From: an uncultured Bacteroidales bacterium
GTDB lineage: Bacteria; Bacteroidota; Bacteroidia; Bacteroidales; UBA932
Direction: 5' to 3'
Assembly: GCA_945487035.1 (NCBI GenBank)
Contig: CALYTI010000004.1
Location: 43,882 to 107,881, forward strand
Length of the DNA stretch: 64,000 nt
Shown: in pieces, positions 19,703 to 29,389 of the stretch
Numbering within the stretch: position 1 is the stretch's first letter
Layout of the letters: the number at the start of each line of letters is the position of its first letter
The notes under the pieces: generated by a model
Database searches by the model: none
What the model was told of the DNA's origin: nothing
What the model saw: the letters and a program-made list of their open reading frames with translations, nothing else
Translations under genes and position numbers: made by a program

Positions 19703-21688
19703 CTATAGCGCGCGGTAGCGCTTGCCGTAGTCTAGCTGTTGCTGCAGGAAGTCGTCGCAGTATTCGATTCGGTAATCGACCACCTTGCCGCCGCGCTTTA
19801 CCGGAACGATTTCAGGATTGATGAAACCGCCGTAAGGCTTCAGTTCGAGGGCTGCGTAGCGCTCCAGGACCTCCTTGTGGAGCACAGGGTCGATATTGAC
19901 CGCATAGGTCTCTACCAGAGCCTTGCCCGCCTCGTAGTCACCTTCGCTCTTGATGCGCTGGATTTCGGCAAGCAGTTCGCCGAACAGACCGCGGAGCTTC
20001 TCATAATCATTGACTACAAAATAGGTCTTTCCGTCCCTTACCTTTTTCTCGATGACATTGTCGGCAGCACCCTTCTCATAGCACCACTCGGCAATGAGCT
20101 TGCGGTTCTGCATATGGGCCTCGGTATTAGGACGGCCGAGCTCCACGCGGTTGAACTGCACTAAGATGCCGTTGCGGATGTAGGAGCTGTACTGGGCTTT
20201 ATAGGCCTCAAGGTCAGGCATAATGCCGAGCTCAACAAGCTTAGGGTCGGCGCAATAGTAAAGTCCGAAAAGGTCGGCGCGGGCTTCCTCAAGAGTAGAT
20301 GAGTACTCACCCATAGCGGTGCTGCTCACACCCGGAAGCAGCTGGCCGGAGCCGTGGCCCAGGCACTCGTGCAGGTCGGTATGGACTTCGTTCGAATATG
20401 CACCGTACTTCTTCTCCAGTTCCTTCTCCTCCTCGGAGTATGCAAACTCGTCGAGCAGATTGCGCGGAGATTCCTGAGCAGCATAGGTATAGGCGTGGGT
20501 GATATTGGAAATTGTCACGCTCTTGCTGCCGTACTCCTTGCGGATCCAGTCCGCATTGGGGAGATTGATTCCGATAGGGGTTGAAGGATAGGCATCTCCC
20601 ATAAGGCAGACAGCGTCAATCACCTTGGCTGATACGCCCTTCACCTCAGGTTTGCGGAAACGCGGGTCAACCGGAGAATGGTCCTCGAACCACTGGGCAT
20701 TGGAAGACAGGGCTACAGTCCTTTCTGAAGCCTCCAGATCCTTGATGTTGACGTGACCTTCCCACGCGCCCTTGCGCCCGAGCGGATCGTTGTAGTCCTC
20801 AATGAATCCGTTGATATAGTCTATGGTGCCTTCGGTATCCTTTACCCATTCGATATTGTACTCATCCCATTTGCGCAGGTCTCCTGTCCTGTAGTACTCC
20901 ACAAGCAGGCCGAGAGCCTTCTTCTGGCTTTCGCTTTCAGCCACCTCAGCTGCGGCCTCGAGATGCTCTATGATATGGGATATGGCTGCATCATAGATGC
21001 CTCCAAGTTTCCATGGCAGTTCAACCACCTTGCCTTCGGCATTCTTCACCACCTTGGTGTTGAGTCCGTAGGATACCGGATGAGGGTCTCCCTTGACTTC
21101 GATGGACTTGTAATAGTCTTCCACCTCGGCACGGGTAACTCCCTCGTAATAATTTACGGCAGAGAGAGCCACGATATCCTTGTCCGTTGCGGTAGAGCGC
21201 CTCTGCTGCCACTTGGTGGTATCATAAACATAGTCCAGAACATCCTCCGGTGCCCCCAGAGAACGGAAGTATTCCCTTGAGCACTCTGGGAAGAATTTGT
21301 CCTCGGCATAGTGGTGGTGCACACCGTTGGCGAAGAATACCCTCTTGGCATATACCACAAAAGCATCCCACTGCTCTCCGCTGCGCTCTCCCCTGTAGTT
21401 CTCGAATATGTCTTCAAGGGTGTGGCGCAGCGCAATGTTACCGCTGCAGTTCTGGTCCCAGGCGATGTCGCGGCCCCATTTGGCGGCCTCGCTCAGATGG
21501 TACGCATATTCCTTCTGCTGAAGGGAAAGTTTGTCCCATCCCGGGACTGTGTAACGGATAACCTTGGTGTCCGCAAACTCGTCTATGAGGTAGCGGAAGT
21601 TCTCAACCTTGTCGTTTTTGACGGTACAGGAAGCCATAGAACAAAGTGCAAGCGCAAAGGCTGCTGCGTAATTGATTTTTCGTGTCAT
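19703..21688 (-). CDS. Dipeptidyl-peptidase III-like zinc metallopeptidase (M49), lipoprotein
   Basis: The 661-residue protein has the M49 zinc motif as HECLGH (residues 440-445) and the second motif as EEARAD (467-472), together giving the two His and Glu zinc ligands. M49 enzymes remove dipeptides from peptide N-termini. Residues 1-21 look like a lipoprotein signal (SMAS-Cys21), so it is probably anchored in the cell envelope. It starts one base after gdhA's stop. Peptide hydrolysis next to glutamate dehydrogenase suggests amino-acid catabolism. Confidence 0.88.
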   Translation of the reverse strand: MTRKINYAAAFALALCSMASCTVKNDKVENFRYLIDEFADTKVIRYTVPGWDKLSLQQKEYAYHLSEAAKWGRDIAWDQNCSGNIALRHTLEDIFENYRGERSGEQWDAFVVYAKRVFFANGVHHHYAEDKFFPECSREYFRSLGAPEDVLDYVYDTTKWQQRRSTATDKDIVALSAVNYYEGVTRAEVEDYYKSIEVKGDPHPVSYGLNTKVVKNAEGKVVELPWKLGGIYDAAISHIIEHLEAAAEVAESESQKKALGLLVEYYRTGDLRKWDEYNIEWVKDTEGTIDYINGFIEDYNDPLGRKGAWEGHVNIKDLEASERTVALSSNAQWFEDHSPVDPRFRKPEVKGVSAKVIDAVCLMGDAYPSTPIGINLPNADWIRKEYGSKSVTISNITHAYTYAAQESPRNLLDEFAYSEEEKELEKKYGAYSNEVHTDLHECLGHGSGQLLPGVSSTAMGEYSSTLEEARADLFGLYYCADPKLVELGIMPDLEAYKAQYSSYIRNGILVQFNRVELGRPNTEAHMQNRKLIAEWCYEKGAADNVIEKKVRDGKTYFVVNDYEKLRGLFGELLAEIQRIKSEGDYEAGKALVETYAVNIDPVLHKEVLERYAALELKPYGGFINPEIVPVKRGGKVVDYRIEYCDDFLQQQLDYGKRYRAL

Positions 21689-21689
21689 A

Positions 21690-23045
21690 TTATACTAATC
21701 CCTGGTCCACCATAGCTCCGGCAACCTTCAGGAAACCGGCCACATTGGCGCCCTTTACATAATTTATATAACCGTCCTCCTCTGTGCCGTACTTGATGCA
21801 GGCATCGTGGATATCGGACATAATGCGGTGCAGATACCGGTCCACCTCTTCGGCAGTCCATTTCTGGCGTATGGAGTTCTGAGTCATCTCAAGACCGGAA
21901 GTGGCAACTCCTCCGGCATTGGAAGCCTTGCCCGGAGAGTAGAGCAGCTTGTGGGACTGGAAGATGGCAATAGCCTCCGGAGTGGTAGGCATATTGGCTC
22001 CTTCGGTCACGCAGAAGCAGCCGCCTTCCACGAGTTTGCGCGCATCATCGGCATCGATTTCGTTCTGAGTTGCGCAAGGCATTGCGATGTCGCACTTCAC
22101 GCCCCAAGGACGCTCTCCGGCGAAATATTGCGTCTGAGGATACTTCTGCGCATATTCCCTGATACGGCCGCGCTTCGCATTCTTGAGCCACATTATGTAG
22201 TCTATTTTCTCCTCGGTAAAGCCGTCCGCATCGTAGATGTAACCGTCACTGTCAGACATGGTTACGACCTTGGCACCAAGGCGCATTGCCTTCTGTGCGG
22301 CATACTGTGCCACATTGCCGGCTCCGGAAATCACAACGGTCTTACCCTCGAATGTCTCACCTCTTGTGGCAAGCATTGCCTGGGCGAAATAGCACGCACC
22401 GTAGCCTGTAGCTTCAGGACGCAGCAGGCTTCCGCCCCAGTTCTGACCCTTTCCGGTAAGGGTGCCGGTCCACTCGTCACGAAGACGCTTGTACTGGCCG
22501 AACATATAGCCTATTTCGCGGCCGCCGACGCCTATGTCTCCGGCAGGCACGTCAGTGTCCGGACCTATGTGCCTCTGCAGCTCGGTCATAAAGCTCTGGC
22601 AGAAGCGCATGACTTCGGCGTCGGAGCGGCCGCGCGGGCTGAAGTCCGACCCTCCCTTGGCACCTCCCATAGGAAGGGTAGTGAGGGCGTTCTTGAAGGT
22701 CTGCTCGAAGGCAAGGAACTTCATAATGCTCAGGTTAACGCTTGCGTGGAAGCGTATTCCGCCCTTGTATGGACCGATAGCACTGTTCATCTGCACGCGG
22801 AAACCGCGGTTGATATGTATTTCCCCTTCGTCATCCATCCAAGGGACGCGGAAGATGATAACCCTCTCGGGCTCCACTATCCTTTCCATTATCTTATTGT
22901 CGAGAAGATGCGGATATGCCTCCAGACACGGGGCAACGCTCTCGAGCACTTCTCTTACGGCCTGGTGGAATTCCTTCTCTCCAGGATTTTTGGCTTCCAG
23001 TTCAGACATAAAGGAAGCAATGTACTTTTCTGTAAACTTGGACAT
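21690..23045 (-). CDS. gdhA: NADP-type glutamate dehydrogenase
   Basis: GdhA interconverts 2-oxoglutarate plus ammonia and glutamate. The 451-residue length and the block LPMGGAKGGSDFSPRGRSDA (near 120, catalytic Lys) fit the hexameric NADP-dependent bacterial class. The Rossmann segment VVISGAGNVAQYAAQKA is near 235. The upstream spacer holds a TATCTTAG, one base off the -7 consensus. It is followed by the M49 peptidase gene in the same transcript. Confidence 0.95.
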   Translation of the reverse strand: MSKFTEKYIASFMSELEAKNPGEKEFHQAVREVLESVAPCLEAYPHLLDNKIMERIVEPERVIIFRVPWMDDEGEIHINRGFRVQMNSAIGPYKGGIRFHASVNLSIMKFLAFEQTFKNALTTLPMGGAKGGSDFSPRGRSDAEVMRFCQSFMTELQRHIGPDTDVPAGDIGVGGREIGYMFGQYKRLRDEWTGTLTGKGQNWGGSLLRPEATGYGACYFAQAMLATRGETFEGKTVVISGAGNVAQYAAQKAMRLGAKVVTMSDSDGYIYDADGFTEEKIDYIMWLKNAKRGRIREYAQKYPQTQYFAGERPWGVKCDIAMPCATQNEIDADDARKLVEGGCFCVTEGANMPTTPEAIAIFQSHKLLYSPGKASNAGGVATSGLEMTQNSIRQKWTAEEVDRYLHRIMSDIHDACIKYGTEEDGYINYVKGANVAGFLKVAGAMVDQGLV

Positions 23046-23084
23046 AGTCGGAAATGATTTAACAAGCCGCTAAGATACAAAAAA

Positions 23085-24587
23085 TCAGAATTCAACGATA
23101 ATTTCGTCGCACTCGATGCTGGTCCATTTGCTTCCGTTGTCCCCAATTACCCTGACATAACGGGCTAAAGGTTCCTGCGCAAGGGCGATGTACTGGATAT
23201 CAGTCCAGCAGTCCCACCTGTCGTTGGTGTGACAAGGGCCCTCACCGCTGTAAACAGAATCCCACGAAGTTCCGTCTTCGGAAATGAGGACTTCGAGAGT
23301 TTTCGGGAAGAAGACCTTATCCGGTGAATAGTTCAGGAATCGCGGAGCTATGGTTTTGATATTGCGGGACCTGCCCAAATCGACAGTCACATCCATATTG
23401 CCCTGGAAACGGGCCCACTCCGGGGCGTTAGGGTCTTCGTCACCGAACTTGCCGTCGGTAAGTTCCTTGCTCCAGCTCACCTTGCTGCCCTTCGCGGGGT
23501 TGCGGTAATTGCCGGTGAAAACAGACTCGAGAAGCTTCCAATGAGGGTCTCCGTCAAGCCATTTCTGATAATTGGCGTAGGCTCTTGCGGATTCCTGAGG
23601 CTGTCCCAGAGGATGGCGTGCCCCCGGCTTATCATATATGGCATACACCGAAAAAGACATAATCTTCTTCGCTCCGCAGGTACTGGCGCTTACAATCTGG
23701 GAAAGATAGCGTCCGAACTCTGCAGGGATGAGGGTGGAATACCAGTTGTTGGTGCCGCGGTCCCAAGTGAAGTTCTCTATATTCACCCAAAACTCAAGGT
23801 CCAGATTTTTGTGGATGTCTCCGAGTTTGCGGAAGTTGCGTTTCATGCGGCGCATAGGGAAACGCTCTCGCACGCAGCCCACTTCGTCCTGGTAGGCAAT
23901 GATGTCCACATCGATTTTGGCGAGCTGTTCCCCGAACTTAGGATTGTCCAGGTCAGCACCGAATATGCCCCAAGGGGCCACCATAGTCTTCTTGCCGGGA
24001 GTTACCTCGTGGGCCTTGGCGGTAAGACGGTTGATGCCCTCCACCGAACGGTCCGGCAGATAAGGAATCAGACAGTCCTCAATCGGAAGATACCAGCCCT
24101 CGAATGAAGGGCGGTCGCCATACAGAGCTGCAAGCTCTTCCATTATCTCGCACTGCCTGCGGACAACATCCATATTGCCCACATCGTCAAGCTGGTTCTG
24201 AGCCCATCCGCAGGACAGATAAACGTGCATTCCGAGCTCGTCGCAAGTATTGAGTATGGCCTCCACCGGGCTGAGACGGCCCTGCGGATAGTGATGTGGC
24301 ATAATTGTGGACGGGTAATAGGCCTTGCCCTCGTTGGCGACCTGGTCGAATGCAATCCAATCGACTCCGATTTCGTGAAGTTCACGCATCTTGTCGGCCC
24401 ACATCTGGGGATTGGTGTTCTTCTCCTCGTCCCGGAAATTCATATAGTTGTTTCTTTCATCCTGCCAGGCCAGGTTTATCCAGGTACCCGTTACGGGCAT
24501 TATGCCTGCAGGCTTGCTTTTAACGCAAGATGGCGCCAGGCTGAGTGCCAGCGCCATCATTGCAAAGAGGTTTGAAGTATTTCTCAT
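23085..24587 (-). CDS. DUF4434-type TIM-barrel lipoprotein with C-terminal F5/8 (discoidin) domain
   Basis: This 500-residue lipoprotein (signal to Cys21, LAPSC) begins with PVTGTWINLAWQDERNNYMNF, the start of the DUF4434 glycosidase-like barrel, and continues through GWYLPIEDC and WGIFGADLDNP. From about residue 370 a discoidin-like domain is visible (VDLGRSRNIKTIAPRFLN ... YVRVIGDNG), a typical carbohydrate-binding module. Start ATG 24587 overlaps the upstream GHL10 stop by four bases. It is the last gene of the minus-strand SusCD locus, so it probably processes that glycan at the surface. Enzymatic activity is unproven. Confidence 0.75.
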   Translation of the reverse strand: MRNTSNLFAMMALALSLAPSCVKSKPAGIMPVTGTWINLAWQDERNNYMNFRDEEKNTNPQMWADKMRELHEIGVDWIAFDQVANEGKAYYPSTIMPHHYPQGRLSPVEAILNTCDELGMHVYLSCGWAQNQLDDVGNMDVVRRQCEIMEELAALYGDRPSFEGWYLPIEDCLIPYLPDRSVEGINRLTAKAHEVTPGKKTMVAPWGIFGADLDNPKFGEQLAKIDVDIIAYQDEVGCVRERFPMRRMKRNFRKLGDIHKNLDLEFWVNIENFTWDRGTNNWYSTLIPAEFGRYLSQIVSASTCGAKKIMSFSVYAIYDKPGARHPLGQPQESARAYANYQKWLDGDPHWKLLESVFTGNYRNPAKGSKVSWSKELTDGKFGDEDPNAPEWARFQGNMDVTVDLGRSRNIKTIAPRFLNYSPDKVFFPKTLEVLISEDGTSWDSVYSGEGPCHTNDRWDCWTDIQYIALAQEPLARYVRVIGDNGSKWTSIECDEIIVEF

Positions 24588-26026
24588 TTTTGATTTGCCA
24601 AAAAAGTGAATATGCCCTTCTGCAGGCAGTCCCAATACTCGGGATGAAGCCTCAGATGGCAGATGTCGAACACGAAGTAGCCGTCACAGGCATTGATGCA
24701 GGCGTCAACCGATTTGGTAACGGCATCCTGCACCTGGGCCTGCGTGAGGTCTCCCACATTCCAGTTGCCCACATCCGGGCCTCCGGATATCAGAGGACAG
24801 CCGTTGCCGGCCTTTGCCTTTGCCAGCATGCAGAATCCCTGCATAGTCCATTCGTTTGTACCATAGACATTCGACGGGTTGGCGTAAGCCCCTATCAGCA
24901 TCTGGTCCATAAGGTCGGCATAGCCGTATTTCATATAGTCCTTGGTGGCCCACTTGTAGGTCAGATGAGGGTCGTAGCTCTGGTCAGCCCAGTTGACTCC
25001 CACATCGTAATAGCTGGAATACCAGCCTCCCACATATACGCCGAAACGGATTTTCGGATTCACGGACTTGACAGCCGCGCGTGCCTTTACCATAAAGTCA
25101 TATATGGTCTTCACACGGAATTCCAGCCACTTTGTAAGGTATGGAGGATAGCTGTCCGGAAGTTTGGTTGTGCCCGGAGCAAGGATGTCGTCAGGGAAAT
25201 TGCGCACTTCCATCCCGATGTACTCCTCGAAGGCCTTGCGGCTGGTCTCGGAGAAGTCTGAATCAAGACCGTCATAGCGTGCGCGGTCAAGGAAGATTCC
25301 GTCGAGATCATACTTGGCAAGGTCCTTCAGCAGATTGCAAAGGAACTCCTGGACCTCAGGATGTGCCGGGTTCATAAACTTCACTCCGGAAGAGGTGGCC
25401 ACATCCATAGTGTTCTTGAGGCCGCTCCCGGTGTTGAGCACGCAACCCCATTCCCTTGCCTTCTGTTCGTCGCGGTAGAAGAGTCCGAGTTTGTTGCCCT
25501 TGACAAGGCGTCCTCCCACCATTGTGTTCATTGCGGCGTGCACCCTGAGGCCGAGCTTGTGTCCTTCTTCTATGAATACCTGAAGATAGTCCCAGTCAGT
25601 TGTCTTCTCCACCTTGGAATAGACTCCGTCCACCCAGGCGTAGAGGCAATTGGTCTGTTCCACTACGGAATTCTTGAAAAGAACGTCTCCGAAAGTAGGG
25701 CGCACCTCAACCACGATGTCGGTGAATAACGCATCCTTCACCTTCTGCAGATCGGCAATGATATTCTCCTTGCTGTTGGCATAGTAAGGGAAATTGGCAG
25801 AAGAATCTATCCAGATGTAGCGCGGCTTCCGGGTAATAGGGTCCGGCTCCACAGGAGGGTCTATGGGCTTGGTGGTGTCAGCCCCGGTTCCGGTAGTGTC
25901 CTTAGGCTCTTCCGGTCCGGGTTTTACGCTTGGCTCCTCAGGCCAGTCCCCTGTAGAACCGTAAGTCGGTGTACAGGAGACCAGCACCAGGGCAGCCAAT
26001 ATGCTGATAAGAGAAATATGCTTCAT
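24584..26026 (-). CDS. GHL10 (DUF187-like) TIM-barrel lipoprotein
   Basis: A 480-residue lipoprotein (signal to Cys18, VLVSC), then a Pro/Glu/Thr-rich linker to about residue 65 and a glycosyl-hydrolase-like barrel. Barrel features are RYIWIDSSANFPYYA at its start, IVVEVRPTFGDVLF, LRVHAAMNTMVGG and the conserved DLDGIFLDRARYDG with candidate catalytic Asp. GHL10 members are putative glycosidases of mostly unknown specificity. A paralogue lies at 43953-45248 in the opposite SusCD locus. It overlaps its neighbours by 1-4 bases. Confidence 0.8.
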   Translation of the reverse strand: MKHISLISILAALVLVSCTPTYGSTGDWPEEPSVKPGPEEPKDTTGTGADTTKPIDPPVEPDPITRKPRYIWIDSSANFPYYANSKENIIADLQKVKDALFTDIVVEVRPTFGDVLFKNSVVEQTNCLYAWVDGVYSKVEKTTDWDYLQVFIEEGHKLGLRVHAAMNTMVGGRLVKGNKLGLFYRDEQKAREWGCVLNTGSGLKNTMDVATSSGVKFMNPAHPEVQEFLCNLLKDLAKYDLDGIFLDRARYDGLDSDFSETSRKAFEEYIGMEVRNFPDDILAPGTTKLPDSYPPYLTKWLEFRVKTIYDFMVKARAAVKSVNPKIRFGVYVGGWYSSYYDVGVNWADQSYDPHLTYKWATKDYMKYGYADLMDQMLIGAYANPSNVYGTNEWTMQGFCMLAKAKAGNGCPLISGGPDVGNWNVGDLTQAQVQDAVTKSVDACINACDGYFVFDICHLRLHPEYWDCLQKGIFTFLANQK

Positions 26027-27726
26027 TAAAGTGAAATCTTTGTAAGACGGGTCTTGAGCAGGTCTCCGCTGGTAAGCCAGATGTAAACATCACATACCGA
26101 GCCGTCCTCTGCAATATCGTAATCGCAGGCACCGGTACCGTTTCCGTTTGAAGAAGAGGTGACTGACTCGCTCTGGAATACCAGGAAGCTGTCTATATCC
26201 TCGGAAGTAGCAGGAGTGTTGAACTTGCCCGGGTCGGTGACATCCGCGATGCGCAGGTGTCCGTTGACATTGCCGAACATCACATTCCACATAAAGTACT
26301 TCGCACCGTTGAAGGTAAAGCACTTTCCGTCAGCGGAGATTCCTCCGTTGCCGGCCCTTACTCCGTCAGCCATAGAGAGTTTGGCATTGCCGTTCTTGTC
26401 CACGAGAGTTACATAGCCCGCGGCCTCTCCCTCGAAGGACTCCTGGTCAACAATGATGAAATCGGAATCGGCCGTACCGTCAAGAGGAGTAACAGCCGGC
26501 ATATAGGTGGACGCAGTCTTGCCTTCAGCTACAGGGAAGCTGAGAACTTCAGTCTCCTGATATACTCCGTCAATGAACTTCATACGGTAGAGAGTAGTGC
26601 TCTTTGCCCTAGGAATATAAATGTAGGCAAGACCTGACTTGAGGCTTCCGACAACATTGAACTTGCGGGCTGCATCTCCTGCTCCGGCAAAAACTCCGAG
26701 CTTGACAGGGGTTTTGGTCTCGCCGTCAGGCCAGTAGAATACCCTGAGCTCACCTCCGGTCCAAACACTTGCGGTAACGATTACGAGATTGCCCTCAGCG
26801 TCCTTGTTGGCATACATACACTGCTGTCCGGTCTCCTCAGGCATTGCTACATTGCCGACATAAGAACCGTCTTCCTTGCTGTAGAGTCTGCTCCTGAAGT
26901 TCCTCTCAGAAAGCACGATGTAGTTCTTCGTAACGGTCATACCGCGGAAATTCAGGTCAGCTGTAACCTCAAGCTCATCGCTGTTGCGGCTCCACATCTT
27001 CTTGGTGTAGCCGAAGCCGTAGTCGAGAAGAGCAGGTGCCATACGGCGTACAATCCAATCCTTGGTAGTGCCGTCCTGAGCCTTCACGGTGATGGTCTGG
27101 TCCACACCGAAATTCATAGGCTTGGTAACATCGGTAACTATGGTAGCACGGTTGGAAACCTGGATCTCAGGAACCACAGGAGTAGCCGCAATGGTCTCGA
27201 AGGCATCTTCACCGGCCATATAATATACAATGCTCTGGCCGTCCTCTTCCTTCATTACACCTTCATAGAGGGTTTCGTCCACAGTGAACTTGAAAGAGGT
27301 GATTTCCTTGGCCGAACTCTTGCGGACTTCTGCGGTGAGAGTGTAGGTGGTTGAAGCTCCGTTTGCAGCTGTCACCTTGATATCCATAGGGCTGGAAAGG
27401 TCGAGAAGACCGCCGAGTCCCGGGGTAATCACGGCGCTTACCGGAATGGATGCAACGACAAATACCTTAGTGATATCCGCTTCGTCATCAAGAATGTCGG
27501 ACGGATTGAAAGGTACTACGAAGAGTACGGTATGGTTCTCATTGTCGATTTGTCCGGGAACGTCCATATAGACGACCTTGTCATCGAGCTGAGGGACCTT
27601 TACCTTCAGTGTTATGCTGTTGAGTGTGCATTCGCCGCTCTTCTCCGGATACTCCACCTCGGCGCAGGAGGCCAGAAGGAGTGCCGGGAGCGCGATGCCT
27701 GCCAATATTTTGAATAAATTTTTCAT
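26026..27726 (-). CDS. DUF5018-like surface lipoprotein
   Basis: The 566-residue product has a lipoprotein signal (LLASC, Cys21) and an N-terminal pair of small beta domains (SITLKVKVPQLDDKVVYMDVPG ... TTYTLTAEV) like those in DUF5018 proteins of Bacteroides polysaccharide-utilisation loci. The C-terminal two-thirds look like a beta-propeller or jelly roll with repeated short strands. No catalytic motif is visible, so glycan binding beside SusD is the likeliest role. Its overall plan matches the plus-strand gene at 42398. Confidence 0.65.
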   Translation of the reverse strand: MKNLFKILAGIALPALLLASCAEVEYPEKSGECTLNSITLKVKVPQLDDKVVYMDVPGQIDNENHTVLFVVPFNPSDILDDEADITKVFVVASIPVSAVITPGLGGLLDLSSPMDIKVTAANGASTTYTLTAEVRKSSAKEITSFKFTVDETLYEGVMKEEDGQSIVYYMAGEDAFETIAATPVVPEIQVSNRATIVTDVTKPMNFGVDQTITVKAQDGTTKDWIVRRMAPALLDYGFGYTKKMWSRNSDELEVTADLNFRGMTVTKNYIVLSERNFRSRLYSKEDGSYVGNVAMPEETGQQCMYANKDAEGNLVIVTASVWTGGELRVFYWPDGETKTPVKLGVFAGAGDAARKFNVVGSLKSGLAYIYIPRAKSTTLYRMKFIDGVYQETEVLSFPVAEGKTASTYMPAVTPLDGTADSDFIIVDQESFEGEAAGYVTLVDKNGNAKLSMADGVRAGNGGISADGKCFTFNGAKYFMWNVMFGNVNGHLRIADVTDPGKFNTPATSEDIDSFLVFQSESVTSSSNGNGTGACDYDIAEDGSVCDVYIWLTSGDLLKTRLTKISL

Positions 27727-27736
27727 AATGAGTCAA

Positions 27737-29383
27737 CTAATTTTCAGTCCATTCAGGAAGCTGCTCGCACTCAGGATTGTTGGAAATCTCTGAAGAAGGA
27801 ATAGGGAGGCTGTAGTACTTCTTAGGGAAGAGACGCTGCTGTCCTCCGTCGCAGGATTCGTACTCGAAAGTCTTGGTGTCGCCGGACTTGGTAATCTTGA
27901 TTCCGTGGCACTCAACATTGCCGAGAGTATTTTCTGCAATACCCCAACGCTTGCAGTCCCAATAGTAGAAGCCTTCGAAAGCAAGCTCAATCTTGCGCTC
28001 CTGCATAATTGCAGCCATCACATCATTGAAGTTGTCGGCGCTGACCTCAGGCAGGCCTACACGGCCGCGCACTGCATTAACCTGCTGCATAGCCTTGCCG
28101 AAATTGGCAGCTCCAAGGTTTGCGAGGGCCTCTGCATAGTTGAGAAGAACTTCAGCGTAACGTATCATCACATAGCTCTGGGTGCTCTTGTCAGTGGTGA
28201 TTGCCTTGTTGTTCTCATCGAGCATCTTGCGCATATAGTAACCGGTAACAGTGGTCTTAGGCACACCGTTGGTTGAGCCGTATTTCACATAACCGTCCTT
28301 GCCGCCTGCATAGGTCTCAATCTTGCGGCCCTTCCAGTCAGCTCCATCATAGAGCACTGAAGCCTGGAAACGCGGTTCAAGTGAAGCATAGGTAGCGGCG
28401 AGCTCCTCATAGGTAGTTACCGCAGTCCAGTCAACCTTGCCGCCTGCAGCCTTTTCGTAGCACTCAACGAACTCCTGGGTAGGAGCAGGGCAGAGAGCCT
28501 CGGCATTGGCATCGTCACCTGAAGGGCAATTCTTGCTGTCGAAGCTGTGGCAGTAGTTCTCATTGAGATAGTCCACCTGGAAGATGGTCTCGCTGCTGCG
28601 GGTGCCTGCGTGATGCTTGAAGATTTCTGCATAGTCCGGGTCGAGGGTATAGCCTATCTCGATAACCTTCTCGCATGCTGTCTTTGCCGTTTCCCAGTCC
28701 TTTGCGAAAAGCATTGCACGGGAAAGCAGAGCTGCTGCGGTAGCCTGGTCCACACGGCCGTCGGTTCTCTTTGCCTGGGAGAGATTCTCCATAGCGAAGG
28801 TGAGGTCAGCCTTGACGAATTCCCAGCATTCTGCCTCAGGGCTGTTCTTCTTGGCGCTGTTCTTCCAGTCACCGAGCCCGTCATAGAGAATGACATTCTT
28901 GTGGGCGCGGGTAAGGAGGAAGTACAGATAGCCGCGGAAGAAGCGGGCTTCTGCGATGTAGGAATTCTTCTCGGCATCAGTAAGGACTGTACAGTCCTGA
29001 ATGCCTTCAAGGAACTCGTTCACCTTGCGGATGCGGGTGTAGCAGTCAGCCCAGTATGAAACCGCGTTGGATACAGGGGTAATCTGATTTTCGATGAAGA
29101 GAATGACGTTAGGAGTACCGTAACCGGCAACGTCAGAGGAGTACTTCAGCATCGGGGTGAGACCGTCGAGGTTGAAGTGCGAAGTTCCGAAAGCCCTTGA
29201 GCCGAACTGTCCGTAAACCTCGGCTGTGGAATAGAGGCTGAGGACATAGGCATCGACATTGGCCTTGGTAGAGAAGGCAACCGCGTCGCTGTACCTGTCG
29301 TTCGGAGAATAATCCATTATGTTGCAGGAGCTTGCCACTGCTGCGAGGGCAAGTCCAAATGCCAATTTCTTAATAGTTTCCAT
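27737..29383 (-). CDS. SusD/RagB-family glycan-binding lipoprotein
   Basis: A 548-residue surface lipoprotein (Cys20, ASSCNIMDY) with helical TPR-like repeats. The C-terminal SusD signature is clear: QSYVMIRYAEVLLNYAEALANLG, then VRGRVGLPEV, then MQERKIELAFEGFYYWDCKRWG. SusD caps the SusC pore and captures the glycan. The gene follows susC by six bases, as usual. Confidence 0.93.
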   Translation of the reverse strand: METIKKLAFGLALAAVASSCNIMDYSPNDRYSDAVAFSTKANVDAYVLSLYSTAEVYGQFGSRAFGTSHFNLDGLTPMLKYSSDVAGYGTPNVILFIENQITPVSNAVSYWADCYTRIRKVNEFLEGIQDCTVLTDAEKNSYIAEARFFRGYLYFLLTRAHKNVILYDGLGDWKNSAKKNSPEAECWEFVKADLTFAMENLSQAKRTDGRVDQATAAALLSRAMLFAKDWETAKTACEKVIEIGYTLDPDYAEIFKHHAGTRSSETIFQVDYLNENYCHSFDSKNCPSGDDANAEALCPAPTQEFVECYEKAAGGKVDWTAVTTYEELAATYASLEPRFQASVLYDGADWKGRKIETYAGGKDGYVKYGSTNGVPKTTVTGYYMRKMLDENNKAITTDKSTQSYVMIRYAEVLLNYAEALANLGAANFGKAMQQVNAVRGRVGLPEVSADNFNDVMAAIMQERKIELAFEGFYYWDCKRWGIAENTLGNVECHGIKITKSGDTKTFEYESCDGGQQRLFPKKYYSLPIPSSEISNNPECEQLPEWTEN

Positions 29384-29389
29384 ATCTGC

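Noticed and set aside
21807..23057. 416-codon plus-strand frame opposite gdhA
   Set aside because: Shadow of gdhA; no signal, motif or promoter supports it.
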